Positions 1 through 5,331 of a stretch of 5,379 bases of DNA are shown here, piece by piece. How positions within the stretch are numbered: the stretch's first letter is position 1; each line of letters opens with the position of its first letter. The translations under genes were made by a program, and so were the position numbers. The notes beneath the pieces were generated by a model. The model did not search any database. It saw only the letters and a list, made by a program, of their open reading frames with translations, and was not told where the DNA came from. The stretch spans positions 1 to 5,379 of the forward strand of contig JAMPXQ010000098.1 in assembly GCA_023701075.1 (NCBI GenBank), in the 5' to 3' direction. The DNA is from Candidatus Woesearchaeota archaeon (GTDB taxonomy: Archaea; Nanobdellota; Nanobdellia; Woesearchaeales; GW2011-AR15).

Positions 1-70
1 GGTTGGCTTTTATATATTCTTGAATTTGGAACTCTTTCTTTTTCCTGTTGACAAAATCTCGCTCAATCAT
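1..70 (-). CDS. rps3: Small-subunit ribosomal protein uS3, N-terminal fragment
   Basis: This is the start of the 30S protein uS3, cut off by the left edge of the window. The 23 visible residues begin MIERDFVNRKKKEFQIQEY, which matches the archaeal uS3 opening (MIERKFV..., then a basic helix leading to the KH domain). uS3 sits on the head of the small subunit at the mRNA entry channel. Its ATG (70 to 68) overlaps the uL22 TGA in an ATGA junction, so translation is probably coupled to uL22. A GGAG motif about 9 bases upstream, inside the end of uL22, can serve as ribosome binding site. The gene order uL22 then uS3 is the standard one. Only the N-terminus is visible, so the call rests on a short motif plus position. 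Confidence 0.88.
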   Translation of the reverse strand, partial: MIERDFVNRKKKEFQIQEYIKAN

Positions 71-510
71 TTTTTATTCTCCATCTTCTGTTCTTCTAAA
101 ACAACCTGGATGTGTGTCCTTTTCATCTTGGATCTCTTCTTTCTGCCATGATGGAACGGCCTGACCGCTTTGTGTGCTGAGATATGGACTATGACAAGAT
201 CCTTTCCTAGGCCCTTTGTCTGTGCATTTGATTCAACACTGTTTAGTATCTTCAAGATTTCAGTTGCTGCAGTCACTGGAAACCTTCCTGCTGCCATTCC
301 GGTTTTGTGTGCTGTATCCCTGTTGTATCTCTTCATACTGATTGCAGCCTCTTTCTTGATGACGCTTGAAAGTAATTTTTTTGCTTTTGCGAGCTTCATT
401 CCCCTGATTTCTCTGCAGATCTCAGTTGACTGTTTTGTTGATATGCCAAGGTCTCTTCCATAGGCCCTTGCCATGTTCTCTTTCAGTTCATTAAAAGCAT
501 ATTTTATCAT
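67..510 (-). CDS. rpl22: Large-subunit ribosomal protein uL22 (archaeal L22)
   Basis: uL22 binds 23S rRNA, and its long beta-hairpin lines the peptide exit tunnel near the constriction. The 147 residues carry the archaeal/eukaryotic L17/L22 signature: STEICREIRGMKLAKAK (about 28 to 44), then RYNRDTAHKTG (61 to 71), GRFPVTAATEILKIL (75 to 89), and VIVHISAHKAVRPF (106 to 119). It ends with a basic HGRKKRSKMKRTHIQVVLEE hairpin/tail. The length is near the usual archaeal size. The start is placed at the ATG two bases after the uS19 TAA, with GTGAGAT from the end of uS19 acting as a plausible Shine-Dalgarno sequence. The stop overlaps the uS3 start (ATGA). No defects are seen. Confidence 0.96.
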   Translation of the reverse strand: MIKYAFNELKENMARAYGRDLGISTKQSTEICREIRGMKLAKAKKLLSSVIKKEAAISMKRYNRDTAHKTGMAAGRFPVTAATEILKILNSVESNAQTKGLGKDLVIVHISAHKAVRPFHHGRKKRSKMKRTHIQVVLEEQKMENKK

Positions 511-512
511 TT

Positions 513-896
513 TTATCTCACTGAAACGCTTGCGCTTCCTCTTGTTGCACCTACTCCTGGTGAATTGTGTGCTACTCTCCTTCTGGTGAGTGCGAATTCC
601 CCTAGTCTGTGCCCTAACATTTCTTCGACAATCATCACATCGACATATGAATTTCCTGTATAGACCTTGATTGTAAGGCCGATCATTTCAGGTAGTACGA
701 CCATGTCCCTAGCATGGGTCTTTATGGTCTTTTGATGTTTCCTGATTTTTTCAAGTAGTTTTTTCTGCTCTTCAGTAAAACCCCTAGTGACGCTCCTTCT
801 GAGGTTGCTTGGAATCATTTTGGCAAACTCATTCAGGCTGAGTGCCTTTAGTTCATCTAGCGATTTTCCTCTAAACATGAATTCTTTCTTTGCCAT
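513..896 (-). CDS. rps19: Small-subunit ribosomal protein uS19 (archaeal S19)
   Basis: uS19 lies on the head of the 30S subunit and contacts uS13 and the A-site finger. The 127 residues show the archaeal/eukaryotic S15-type architecture. An N-terminal extension ([24 protein letters not shown], about 6 to 29) is followed by a basic helix (to about 58). Then comes the conserved core: [20 protein letters not shown] (60 to 79), [25 protein letters not shown] (95 to 119). The ATG at 896 is taken as start because it lies two bases after the uL2 TAA with a purine-rich AAGAGAT just upstream. An internal Met at residue 7 is a less likely alternative. Gene position between uL2 and uL22 is canonical. 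Confidence 0.96.
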   Translation of the reverse strand: MAKKEFMFRGKSLDELKALSLNEFAKMIPSNLRRSVTRGFTEEQKKLLEKIRKHQKTIKTHARDMVVLPEMIGLTIKVYTGNSYVDVMIVEEMLGHRLGEFALTRRRVAHNSPGVGATRGSASVSVR

Positions 897-898
897 TT

Positions 899-1600
899 TT
901 ATCTCTTCATACCTGTTCTTCTAGGCCTGATCTTACCGACCTTTGCTCCTGGTGGGGCATTCTTCCTAGCAATTGTTGGTTTACCTTTCTTTGATGATCT
1001 TGATGTACCGAATGGATGGTCTACAGCGTTTTGTGACTGTCCTTTGATTCTTGGATATAACTTGTTCCTTGCTTTCATGTAATGGAACCTTGTTCCTGCC
1101 TTTAGGAATGGTTTTTCCTTCCTTCCGCTTCCTGCGATGACGCCGATGGTTGCTCTGCAGTTTAGATTGAACGACTTCTGTTTCTTTGAAGGCAGCATGA
1201 TTAATACTTCTTTCTCTGTCTTGCCTACGATTCTGGCAAAGCATCCGCTGCTCCTGACAAACTTTCCGCCGTCTCCTGGTCTTCCTTCTATGTTGAAAAG
1301 CGCAGTTCCTACAGGCACATCCTTAAGCATCACAGTATCCCCGCTATTCGGGTTTGTGACACAGAACTGGATGACATCCCCTGTTCTCTGGCCATGTGCT
1401 GCGATGACATAGGTCTCTTCGCCGCTATCATACTTGATTAATGCGAGTGGGCTTGAATGTCCTGGGCACTTGATGAAATCTATAACTGTCCCGCTCTTGG
1501 CTTGGTCAGGATATGACACCTTTGCTTTATACCTGAAGCTTGGAGCCCTATATGTTGGACCGCCCTTTCCTCTTGCCTGCTGGATTAGATTCTTTCCCAT
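899..1600 (-). CDS. rpl2: Large-subunit ribosomal protein uL2 (archaeal L2)
   Basis: uL2 is a primary 23S rRNA binder close to the peptidyl transferase centre and is needed for subunit association. The 233 residues begin [28 protein letters not shown], the archaeal N-terminus. They continue through an OB-like domain (about 35 to 110: [37 protein letters not shown]) and an SH3-like domain (about 111 to 180: [45 protein letters not shown]). The C-terminal loop is NAVDHPFG with His195 at the position of the functionally critical bacterial His229, and the basic tail ends [19 protein letters not shown]. Two segments flanking His195 depart from the usual consensus: GQSQ replaces VAM-type residues, and [10 protein letters not shown] replaces the glycine run. 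The start follows the uL23 TAA by two bases, with GGTTGATG as a weak ribosome binding site. Confidence 0.97.
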   Translation of the reverse strand: MGKNLIQQARGKGGPTYRAPSFRYKAKVSYPDQAKSGTVIDFIKCPGHSSPLALIKYDSGEETYVIAAHGQRTGDVIQFCVTNPNSGDTVMLKDVPVGTALFNIEGRPGDGGKFVRSSGCFARIVGKTEKEVLIMLPSKKQKSFNLNCRATIGVIAGSGRKEKPFLKAGTRFHYMKARNKLYPRIKGQSQNAVDHPFGTSRSSKKGKPTIARKNAPPGAKVGKIRPRRTGMKR

Positions 1601-1602
1601 TC

Positions 1603-1851
1603 TTACATCAACCCTAACTGAGTTGCTAAATCAATAGCTGGTGTTTCTGCTGAAAACTTGACATATGCCTTCTTTCTGGCTTTTGCGTCAATTGTAGTTC
1701 GGACTTTTGCGACTTTGACTTTATAGAGAGACTCAATCTCTTTCTTTATCTCTTCTTTTGAACTCTTCTTGTCGACAATGAAGATGAGTGTATTCTCAGA
1801 TTCCATCATCCTGATGGTCTTTTCTGTTGAAAGGGGATAAAGTACTATCAT
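1603..1851 (-). CDS. rpl23: Large-subunit ribosomal protein uL23 (archaeal L23)
   Basis: uL23 surrounds the polypeptide exit tunnel and is a docking site for SRP and other nascent-chain factors. At 82 residues it has the short archaeal length. Visible motifs are YPLSTEKTIRMMESENTLIF (5 to 24), the helix KKSSKEEIKKEIESLYKVKV (28 to 47), then KVRTTIDAKARKKAYVKFS (49 to 67) and a C-terminal AIDLATQLGLM helix resembling the archaeal DVASRLGI-type ending. The ATG overlaps the uL4 TGA as ATGA, so translation is likely coupled. Downstream, uL2 begins two bases after the TAA. No N-terminal extension of the eukaryotic kind is present. Confidence 0.95.
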   Translation of the reverse strand: MIVLYPLSTEKTIRMMESENTLIFIVDKKSSKEEIKKEIESLYKVKVAKVRTTIDAKARKKAYVKFSAETPAIDLATQLGLM

Positions 1852-2669
1852 TTTAAATCGACCTTGTCTGTGAATAGTTTCAATTTTTTCATTAAATCTA
1901 GGCTTGATTCTGTATATATTGTGAGTCTTCCGCAGTCTCCGCCTGGTGCCAGAAGTTCAGCATTCAAGCTTTTTACTTCCACTATATCTACACCCGGTAT
2001 GTTTGACGCAGATTTCATCAGATCACATTTCTTTGAGACGACTATCAGTGGTCCCTTTGCTTTTTGGAAGGATCTTCCCCTTCTCCTTGCTCTTCCGCTC
2101 TTCTCGCTTTTTCTTTCAGCCCTTTCCATTTCCTTGTCTAGGCCAAGCGTCAATAGGAATGCTAAGACATCTTTTGTTTTCTTCATATTCTCGACTGCAT
2201 CTTCAAGGACTAGCGGATAATCTGCTACTTCATGCCCTCTTTCTTTGACAAGCTCTTTTGAGATTGTGGCAGCAAGTGCACTCCTTATGGCTTTTCTTCT
2301 TTCTTTGATATTTATCTTTACAGCCCAAATCTTCTCTGCTTTTGGTGCATGCGCGACAAATCCGCCGACTGTGTTTGGTGCTCTTGCAGCTATCCAGTTG
2401 AACCTTGTTCCCCTATGGCTGACAATTTTCCTTGGCACTCTTGAGATACCGATACCATATGCAGTCTTGTAATCTCTTCTTCTTCTTGAAATCTTTGAGC
2501 TGTACTTCTTGCCGGCTTCTGGGTCTGTCCCATATGGCTGTCTCTTATGGCTCTGGATTGCAAAGACTGCTCTCCTTATCAAATCTGGTCTGACTTCTTC
2601 CTTGAACTGTTCTGGGAATACTGTCTCTCCCTTGCTCTTTCCATCTGCAGACTTTACTACGGCTTTCAT
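1848..2669 (-). CDS. rpl4: Large-subunit ribosomal protein uL4 (archaeal L4/L1e)
   Basis: uL4 binds 23S rRNA and its extended loop helps form the exit-tunnel constriction with uL22. In 273 residues it shows VRPDLIRRAVFAIQSHKRQPYGTDPEAGKKYS (26 to 57), the basic loop SRRRRDYKTAYGIGISRVPRKI (61 to 82), and the RAPNTVGGFVAHAPKAEKIW segment (96 to 115). KERRKAIRSALAAT follows (122 to 135). The C-terminal Rossmann-like half has PLIVVSKK (207 to 214) and APGGDCGRLTIYTESSLD (241 to 258). This is the archaeal/eukaryotic rather than bacterial form. A basic insert (KSEKSGRARRRGRSFQKAKG, about 187 to 206) precedes the second half. The ATG overlaps the uL3 TGA (ATGA). GTGAG about 11 bases upstream may assist initiation. 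Bacterial L4 represses its own operon, but nothing here shows that for this protein. Confidence 0.96.
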   Translation of the reverse strand: MKAVVKSADGKSKGETVFPEQFKEEVRPDLIRRAVFAIQSHKRQPYGTDPEAGKKYSSKISRRRRDYKTAYGIGISRVPRKIVSHRGTRFNWIAARAPNTVGGFVAHAPKAEKIWAVKINIKERRKAIRSALAATISKELVKERGHEVADYPLVLEDAVENMKKTKDVLAFLLTLGLDKEMERAERKSEKSGRARRRGRSFQKAKGPLIVVSKKCDLMKSASNIPGVDIVEVKSLNAELLAPGGDCGRLTIYTESSLDLMKKLKLFTDKVDLK

Positions 2670-3613
2670 CTTCCTTGTTTCTCACTTACGTCGATCTCTT
2701 CGACTGTTTGTAGGCTTGGGTGTTTTTTTGCCCTAAGTGGCTTTTGCATCACAACTAGCCTTTTGCATGGTCCTGGAACGCTTCCCTTGACCAATATGAC
2801 ACTGTTCTTCAAAACACCATAATGCAGCAACCCGCTTTTAGGATTGACCTGCTCTGGCTTGGCAATCTTGACGATTTGTTTGTTATACTCTGTTCTCTGA
2901 TGGAAACCATCTTTTCCAGCATATGCAACTCTCCACATGATGTGTCCTTGTCCACACCATGGACCTAGTGACCCTGGAGTCCTTATGCCTTTTTCGGATT
3001 TATGTTGTCTCCTTCCGATTCCAAATCTTTGAAGAGCGCTCCTAAAGCCTCTTCCTTTTGTTATACCCTTGATATCGACAAGCTCTCCATCACCGATAAG
3101 TGATTCGATTGGTATGTCCTTCCCGATATTCTCTTTTACATATTTCAGCTTGTCTTCGAATTTTCCGCCGATGGCGACTTCAAAGACATCTGCATTCTTT
3201 CTTCCAAAACCAGTAAGTGAAGGCTGTGTGAACACATTCACTCTTAAATCTTGATAATCTGCAGCATTTACCTTATTCAGTTCGTCAATATTTGGTTTTT
3301 CAGTAAACTCTTTTGCCACATGGATTTCCTTGGCTAGTGCAGACCCTTTTTTATATAGTCTGACAGAAGCAATCTTTAAAGGAGGGCATTCGATGATTGT
3401 GACAGGGATGGATAGTTCTTCTCCCTTTAGATGAGAATTTTTGTTGGTTTCGATTACTTTGACATGTGTCATGCCGGCCTTGTATCCTGCAAAACCAGTT
3501 AGCTTTGCATCTTTGCCAGTGACTAGTGTCCTAATCCTTGGAACAGTTCTAACAGACCTCTTTCTAGGCCAGAATTGTAACGATCCAGATCTTGGTTGCC
3601 TTGTTGTAGCCAT
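2666..3613 (-). CDS. rpl3: Large-subunit ribosomal protein uL3 (archaeal L3)
   Basis: uL3 is an early-assembling 23S rRNA binder whose central finger reaches toward the peptidyl transferase centre. The 315 residues contain GSLQFWPRKRSVRTVPR (10 to 26), GFAGYKAGMTHV (40 to 51), KGITKGRGFRSALQRFGI (182 to 199), and the finger GSLGPWCGQGHIMW (214 to 227). FHQRTEYNK (237 to 245), LHYGVLKNSVILVKGSVPGPCKRLV (263 to 287) and a C-terminal AKKHP region follow, all in archaeal order. Trp219 matches the finger-tip tryptophan, and the next residue is Cys220. The ATG at 3613 is supported by GGTGA seven bases upstream and by an in-frame TAA immediately before it. As first gene of the operon it carries the regulatory leader (3614 to about 3690). 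Confidence 0.97.
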   Translation of the reverse strand: MATTRQPRSGSLQFWPRKRSVRTVPRIRTLVTGKDAKLTGFAGYKAGMTHVKVIETNKNSHLKGEELSIPVTIIECPPLKIASVRLYKKGSALAKEIHVAKEFTEKPNIDELNKVNAADYQDLRVNVFTQPSLTGFGRKNADVFEVAIGGKFEDKLKYVKENIGKDIPIESLIGDGELVDIKGITKGRGFRSALQRFGIGRRQHKSEKGIRTPGSLGPWCGQGHIMWRVAYAGKDGFHQRTEYNKQIVKIAKPEQVNPKSGLLHYGVLKNSVILVKGSVPGPCKRLVVMQKPLRAKKHPSLQTVEEIDVSEKQGR

Positions 3614-3655
3614 TTAATTTTCACCGTTAACTGACCTATTCTTGATTCCCTTCAT
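3614..3655 (-). other. Possible 13-codon leader ORF abutting uL3
   Basis: On the minus strand an ATG at 3655 opens the peptide MKGIKNRSVNGEN, whose TAA (3616 to 3614) touches the uL3 ATG with no base between. It is in frame with uL3. The uL3 ribosome binding site GGTGA lies within its codons, so ribosomes translating it would cover that site. A GGTGA-like element exists upstream, but 14 bases from the ATG, longer than ideal, and the ATG lies in the 3' arm of a predicted hairpin. A GTG at 3673 in the same frame would give 19 codons. It may be fortuitous: such a short ORF has no statistical weight on its own. Confidence 0.25.
3621..3625 (-). promoter_or_regulatory. Shine-Dalgarno site for uL3 (GGTGA)
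   Basis: Read on the minus strand, GGTGA lies seven bases before the uL3 ATG. It matches the archaeal anti-Shine-Dalgarno sequence (16S 3' end with UCACC) and settles the start at 3613. It is the strongest ribosome binding site in the window; the internal genes of the operon have weaker ones and probably depend on coupling. Confidence 0.8.
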
Positions 3656-3669
3656 AAGAACTACGAAGG
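3649..3669 (-). promoter_or_regulatory. Hairpin in the uL3 mRNA leader
   Basis: Transcribed from the minus strand, CCUUCGUA pairs with UAUGAAGG around the 5-base loop GUUCU. This gives an 8-bp stem with one G-U pair, and pairing does not extend further. It lies 36 bases upstream of the uL3 start, inside the expected leader if transcription begins near 3686 or further upstream. There is no U-tract after it, so it is not a terminator. Ribosomal operons often carry leader structures bound by one of their own products, so a regulatory role is possible but is inferred only from position. Confidence 0.45.
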
Positions 3670-3686
3670 TCACCTTTTCAGGTCAC
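3667..3686. repeat. Direct repeat AGGTCAC, 13-bp period, upstream of uL3
   Basis: AGGTCAC occurs at 3667 to 3673 and again at 3680 to 3686 on the plus strand, separated by CTTTTC. The first copy is also the left part of an 11-base palindrome, AAGGTCACCTT (3666 to 3676), broken only at its centre. A third half-copy, TGACCT in the opposite orientation, lies at 3632 to 3637. The repeats sit at or just downstream of the expected uL3 start of transcription, where a DNA-binding repressor could act, but they could equally be part of the leader RNA. No known regulator is recognised. Confidence 0.4.
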
Positions 3687-3708
3687 TATCCAGTGGAATA
3701 ATAGGTGG

Positions 3709-3716
3709 TTTATAAA
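3709..3716 (-). promoter_or_regulatory. TATA box candidate for the ribosomal operon
   Basis: TTTATAAA is a perfect palindrome and fits the archaeal TATA consensus. Used on the minus strand, it would place the transcription start about 25 bases on, near 3686, giving a leader of about 70 bases before uL3. The bases on its 5' side (GCAACC) make a poor BRE. The neighbouring TATATAAA (minus strand of 3741 to 3748) with an A-rich flank is an alternative that would give a leader of about 105 bases. Confidence 0.55.
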
Positions 3717-3740
3717 GGTTGCTATTGCTTTGTAGAAAAC

Positions 3741-3748
3741 TTTATATA
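3741..3748 (+). promoter_or_regulatory. TATA box for the SpoIIM-like gene; leaderless start
   Basis: TTTATATA preceded by the purine-rich BRE-like GAAAAC lies about 28 bases (centre to ATG) ahead of the ATG at 3773. This spacing predicts transcription starting at or within a few bases of the ATG, meaning a leaderless or nearly leaderless mRNA. It argues against translation from the in-frame ATG at 3719, which lies upstream of the box. Confidence 0.7.
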
Positions 3749-3772
3749 GTGTTTTTTTGCAAGTTAGTATCT

Positions 3773-4618
3773 ATGGTTCTGGAAGGATTGATAAGCCCTA
3801 TAAAAGCCGAGACGCATCCCATGGTTGTGTTTTTTCATGGATTTTTATACGCTTCCGTGGCTCTTCTCCTGAGCCTATGGGTATTTCCTGACCATACTTC
3901 ACTTATTATGGTCTTTTTGACGACGATGGCTGCGATGCCGTTGATATATAGTATCATAAAGATAGAGGAAAAGAAAGACCTATCCTTGCTTCCTGAAAAA
4001 AATATCTTGAAAGAGCATTCGAAAGCATTGCGTGTGTTCTTGAATTATTTCATAGGCGCGACTTTGGCCTATGCACTCTGGTATACGATAATAGCTAATC
4101 CTACAGAAACCTTTAAGGTCCAGACAGATACGCTTATAGGGCTCAGAGGGCATGTGACTGGTAATGCATATTCCCTCGGAAAAGTATTTTGGGACATACT
4201 CTCAAATAATCTGAAAGTCCTCATCTTTTGTGTCTTGTTTTCATTCATCTATGGTCTTGGCTCTCTGTTTATATTGACATGGAACGCTTCAGTCATTGGT
4301 GTGGCGATTGGAGACACGATTAGGTCTGGGATCATGGAGATAGGGAAAGAGTTTAGCTTCGCTTCAGGCGGACAATATGTCTCTATAATAACATATGGCC
4401 TGTTCAGGTATTACCTGCATGGGATTGTGGAGATAGGAGCGTATTTTGTTGCGGGACTTGCCGGCGGAATAATATCTGTAGCTGTGATAAGGCATGACTT
4501 TGGGACAAAGAAATATGAGAAGATATTGATGGATTCTTCGATGCTGATAATTCTAAGCCTGGTGCTTGTAGTCCTGGCTGCTGTTCTTGAAGTGTATGTC
4601 ACGCCGTTGTTGTTTTAG
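3773..4618 (+). CDS. SpoIIM-family (DUF95-like) multi-pass membrane protein
   Basis: This is an integral membrane protein of 281 residues resembling the stage II sporulation protein M family, which is widespread in non-sporulating archaea and has no established archaeal function. Hydrophobic segments lie at about 17 to 37, 43 to 62, 88 to 107, 147 to 180, 203 to 239 (probably two helices) and 255 to 278. A charged loop (62 to 86) separates the first pair from the rest. The family hallmarks are in the second half: NNLKVLIFCVLFSFIYGLGSLF, then NASVIGVAIG, and especially YYLHGIVEIGAYFVAGLAGG with His216-Gly217 and Glu220. The start at 3773 is chosen over 3719 because the TATA box sits between them. 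The gene is divergent from the ribosomal operon and converges on the OB-fold gene 20 bases downstream. No sporulation genes are present, so no sporulation role is implied. Confidence 0.82.
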   Translation: MVLEGLISPIKAETHPMVVFFHGFLYASVALLLSLWVFPDHTSLIMVFLTTMAAMPLIYSIIKIEEKKDLSLLPEKNILKEHSKALRVFLNYFIGATLAYALWYTIIANPTETFKVQTDTLIGLRGHVTGNAYSLGKVFWDILSNNLKVLIFCVLFSFIYGLGSLFILTWNASVIGVAIGDTIRSGIMEIGKEFSFASGGQYVSIITYGLFRYYLHGIVEIGAYFVAGLAGGIISVAVIRHDFGTKKYEKILMDSSMLIILSLVLVVLAAVLEVYVTPLLF

Positions 4619-4638
4619 GTTGAATTTTCTAGAATGAT

Positions 4639-5226
4639 TTATTCTAAGACTTTTATCCTGCCAGGAGACACTTCGAATATCTCTCCTTCGCTCAGCAGGT
4701 CCTGGATTATTTTTTCAGTGTTTGGGATTTTCACATTGTTGATTATGTCTTGGATGTCTGCACCATCCCCTTTGTCGAGTACAGCAAGCGCATTGATGAT
4801 CTTTTGATATGGTCCGGCGTCCATATCTTCCTGTATCTCCACAGGCAATTTGACAGCTTCCTTCTCTATAGTATGGAGTTCCAGCATATGTAGGTCATGC
4901 CATTTTTTCTCTGTTGGCTTTATGATCTCAGGGACAATATAGAAAGAGCCGTTATCTTCTCTTACTTTGCCTATGAGCCTTACTATCTCTCCCACTTTAG
5001 GCTGGTATAGCAACGGTTCAAAGCTCCTGACATTTATGCTGGCTGTGCCGTCATCAAAGATAAGCGAATTTTCCTCAGAGCTGACAATGAGTCCTATCAT
5101 ATTGACTCGATTTATTTCACCGAACTTTGTGAGTACGCCGCTAGGGTCCCATCCTGGTCTCTTGATGAACGTGCCAGTGATTAGATCTTTTACAAAGATT
5201 TTTTTAGCTACGCTTCTTTCAACCAT
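4639..5226 (-). CDS. RPA32-like single-stranded-DNA-binding OB-fold protein
   Basis: This 195-residue protein looks like a small archaeal replication protein A subunit. After a short N-terminal segment (SVAKKIFVKDLITGTF, 5 to 20) there is one OB-fold, about 38 to 106. Its characteristic strands are INRVNMIGLIVSSEENSLIFDDGTASINVRSF (38 to 69), VGEIVRLIGKVRE (78 to 90) and SFYIVPEIIKP (94 to 104). A linker follows, then a C-terminal segment (about 138 to 195) with predicted helices and the ending GEIFEVSPGRIKVLE. That segment fits a small winged helix like the RPA32 C-terminus, used for protein contacts. No zinc finger is seen, so it is not the large RPA subunit. RPA-type proteins coat single-stranded DNA in replication and repair. 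The ATG at 5226 fits the TATA region 23 to 30 bases upstream. Partner RPA genes are not visible here. A tRNA- or other nucleic-acid-binding OB protein is the main alternative. Confidence 0.78.
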   Translation of the reverse strand: MVERSVAKKIFVKDLITGTFIKRPGWDPSGVLTKFGEINRVNMIGLIVSSEENSLIFDDGTASINVRSFEPLLYQPKVGEIVRLIGKVREDNGSFYIVPEIIKPTEKKWHDLHMLELHTIEKEAVKLPVEIQEDMDAGPYQKIINALAVLDKGDGADIQDIINNVKIPNTEKIIQDLLSEGEIFEVSPGRIKVLE

Positions 5227-5246
5227 CCTTTGATCGCACCCTTCAC

Positions 5247-5260
5247 TATATAATATATAA
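5247..5260 (-). promoter_or_regulatory. TATA region for the RPA-like gene
   Basis: On the minus strand TTATATATTATATA offers two overlapping TATA boxes, centred about 30 and 23 bases before the ATG at 5226. Either predicts a transcript starting within a few bases of the ATG. A GGGTG element just upstream of the ATG would fall at or near the 5' end of such an mRNA, so initiation is probably leaderless or nearly so. Confidence 0.6.
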
Positions 5261-5307
5261 TGATATGGAAGTGTTATTCATTTATTAGGTTATTCCATGA
5301 TTATGTT

Positions 5308-5315
5308 AAAAAAAA
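5308..5315 (-). terminator. T8 tract, candidate terminator of the rightmost gene
   Basis: Eight consecutive T residues occur on the minus strand 17 to 24 bases after the TGA at 5332. Archaeal RNA polymerase terminates at U-rich tracts without needing a hairpin. It lies between the putative upstream gene and the TATA region of the RPA-like gene, a sensible place to separate the two transcription units. Confidence 0.5.
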
Positions 5316-5331
5316 TGACAGATATCTTAAA

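Noticed and set aside
170..463. Plus-strand ORF opposite uL22
   Set aside because: It lies wholly antisense to a well-conserved ribosomal gene, and its hydrophobic composition is the expected mirror of the basic coding strand.
981..1244. Second minus-strand ORF within uL2
   Set aside because: It is an alternative frame inside a confidently identified gene, with no start signal and no recognisable sequence.
1864..2822. Several plus-strand ORFs opposite uL4 and the end of uL3
   Set aside because: They overlap one another and conserved r-protein genes, are Phe/Leu/Ser-rich shadows, and have no recognisable domain or ribosome binding site.
3719..3772. Upstream in-frame ATG at 3719 extending the SpoIIM-like protein by 18 residues
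   Set aside because: The TATA box at 3741 to 3748 lies inside this extension and predicts transcription starting at about 3770, so the extra residues could not be on the mRNA. The protein from 3773 begins MVLEGLISP, a sensible family N-terminus.
4627..4634. TTCTAGAA palindrome between the convergent genes
   Set aside because: It is an 8-bp perfect palindrome without a loop or adjoining U-tract, so there is no basis for calling it a terminator or binding site.
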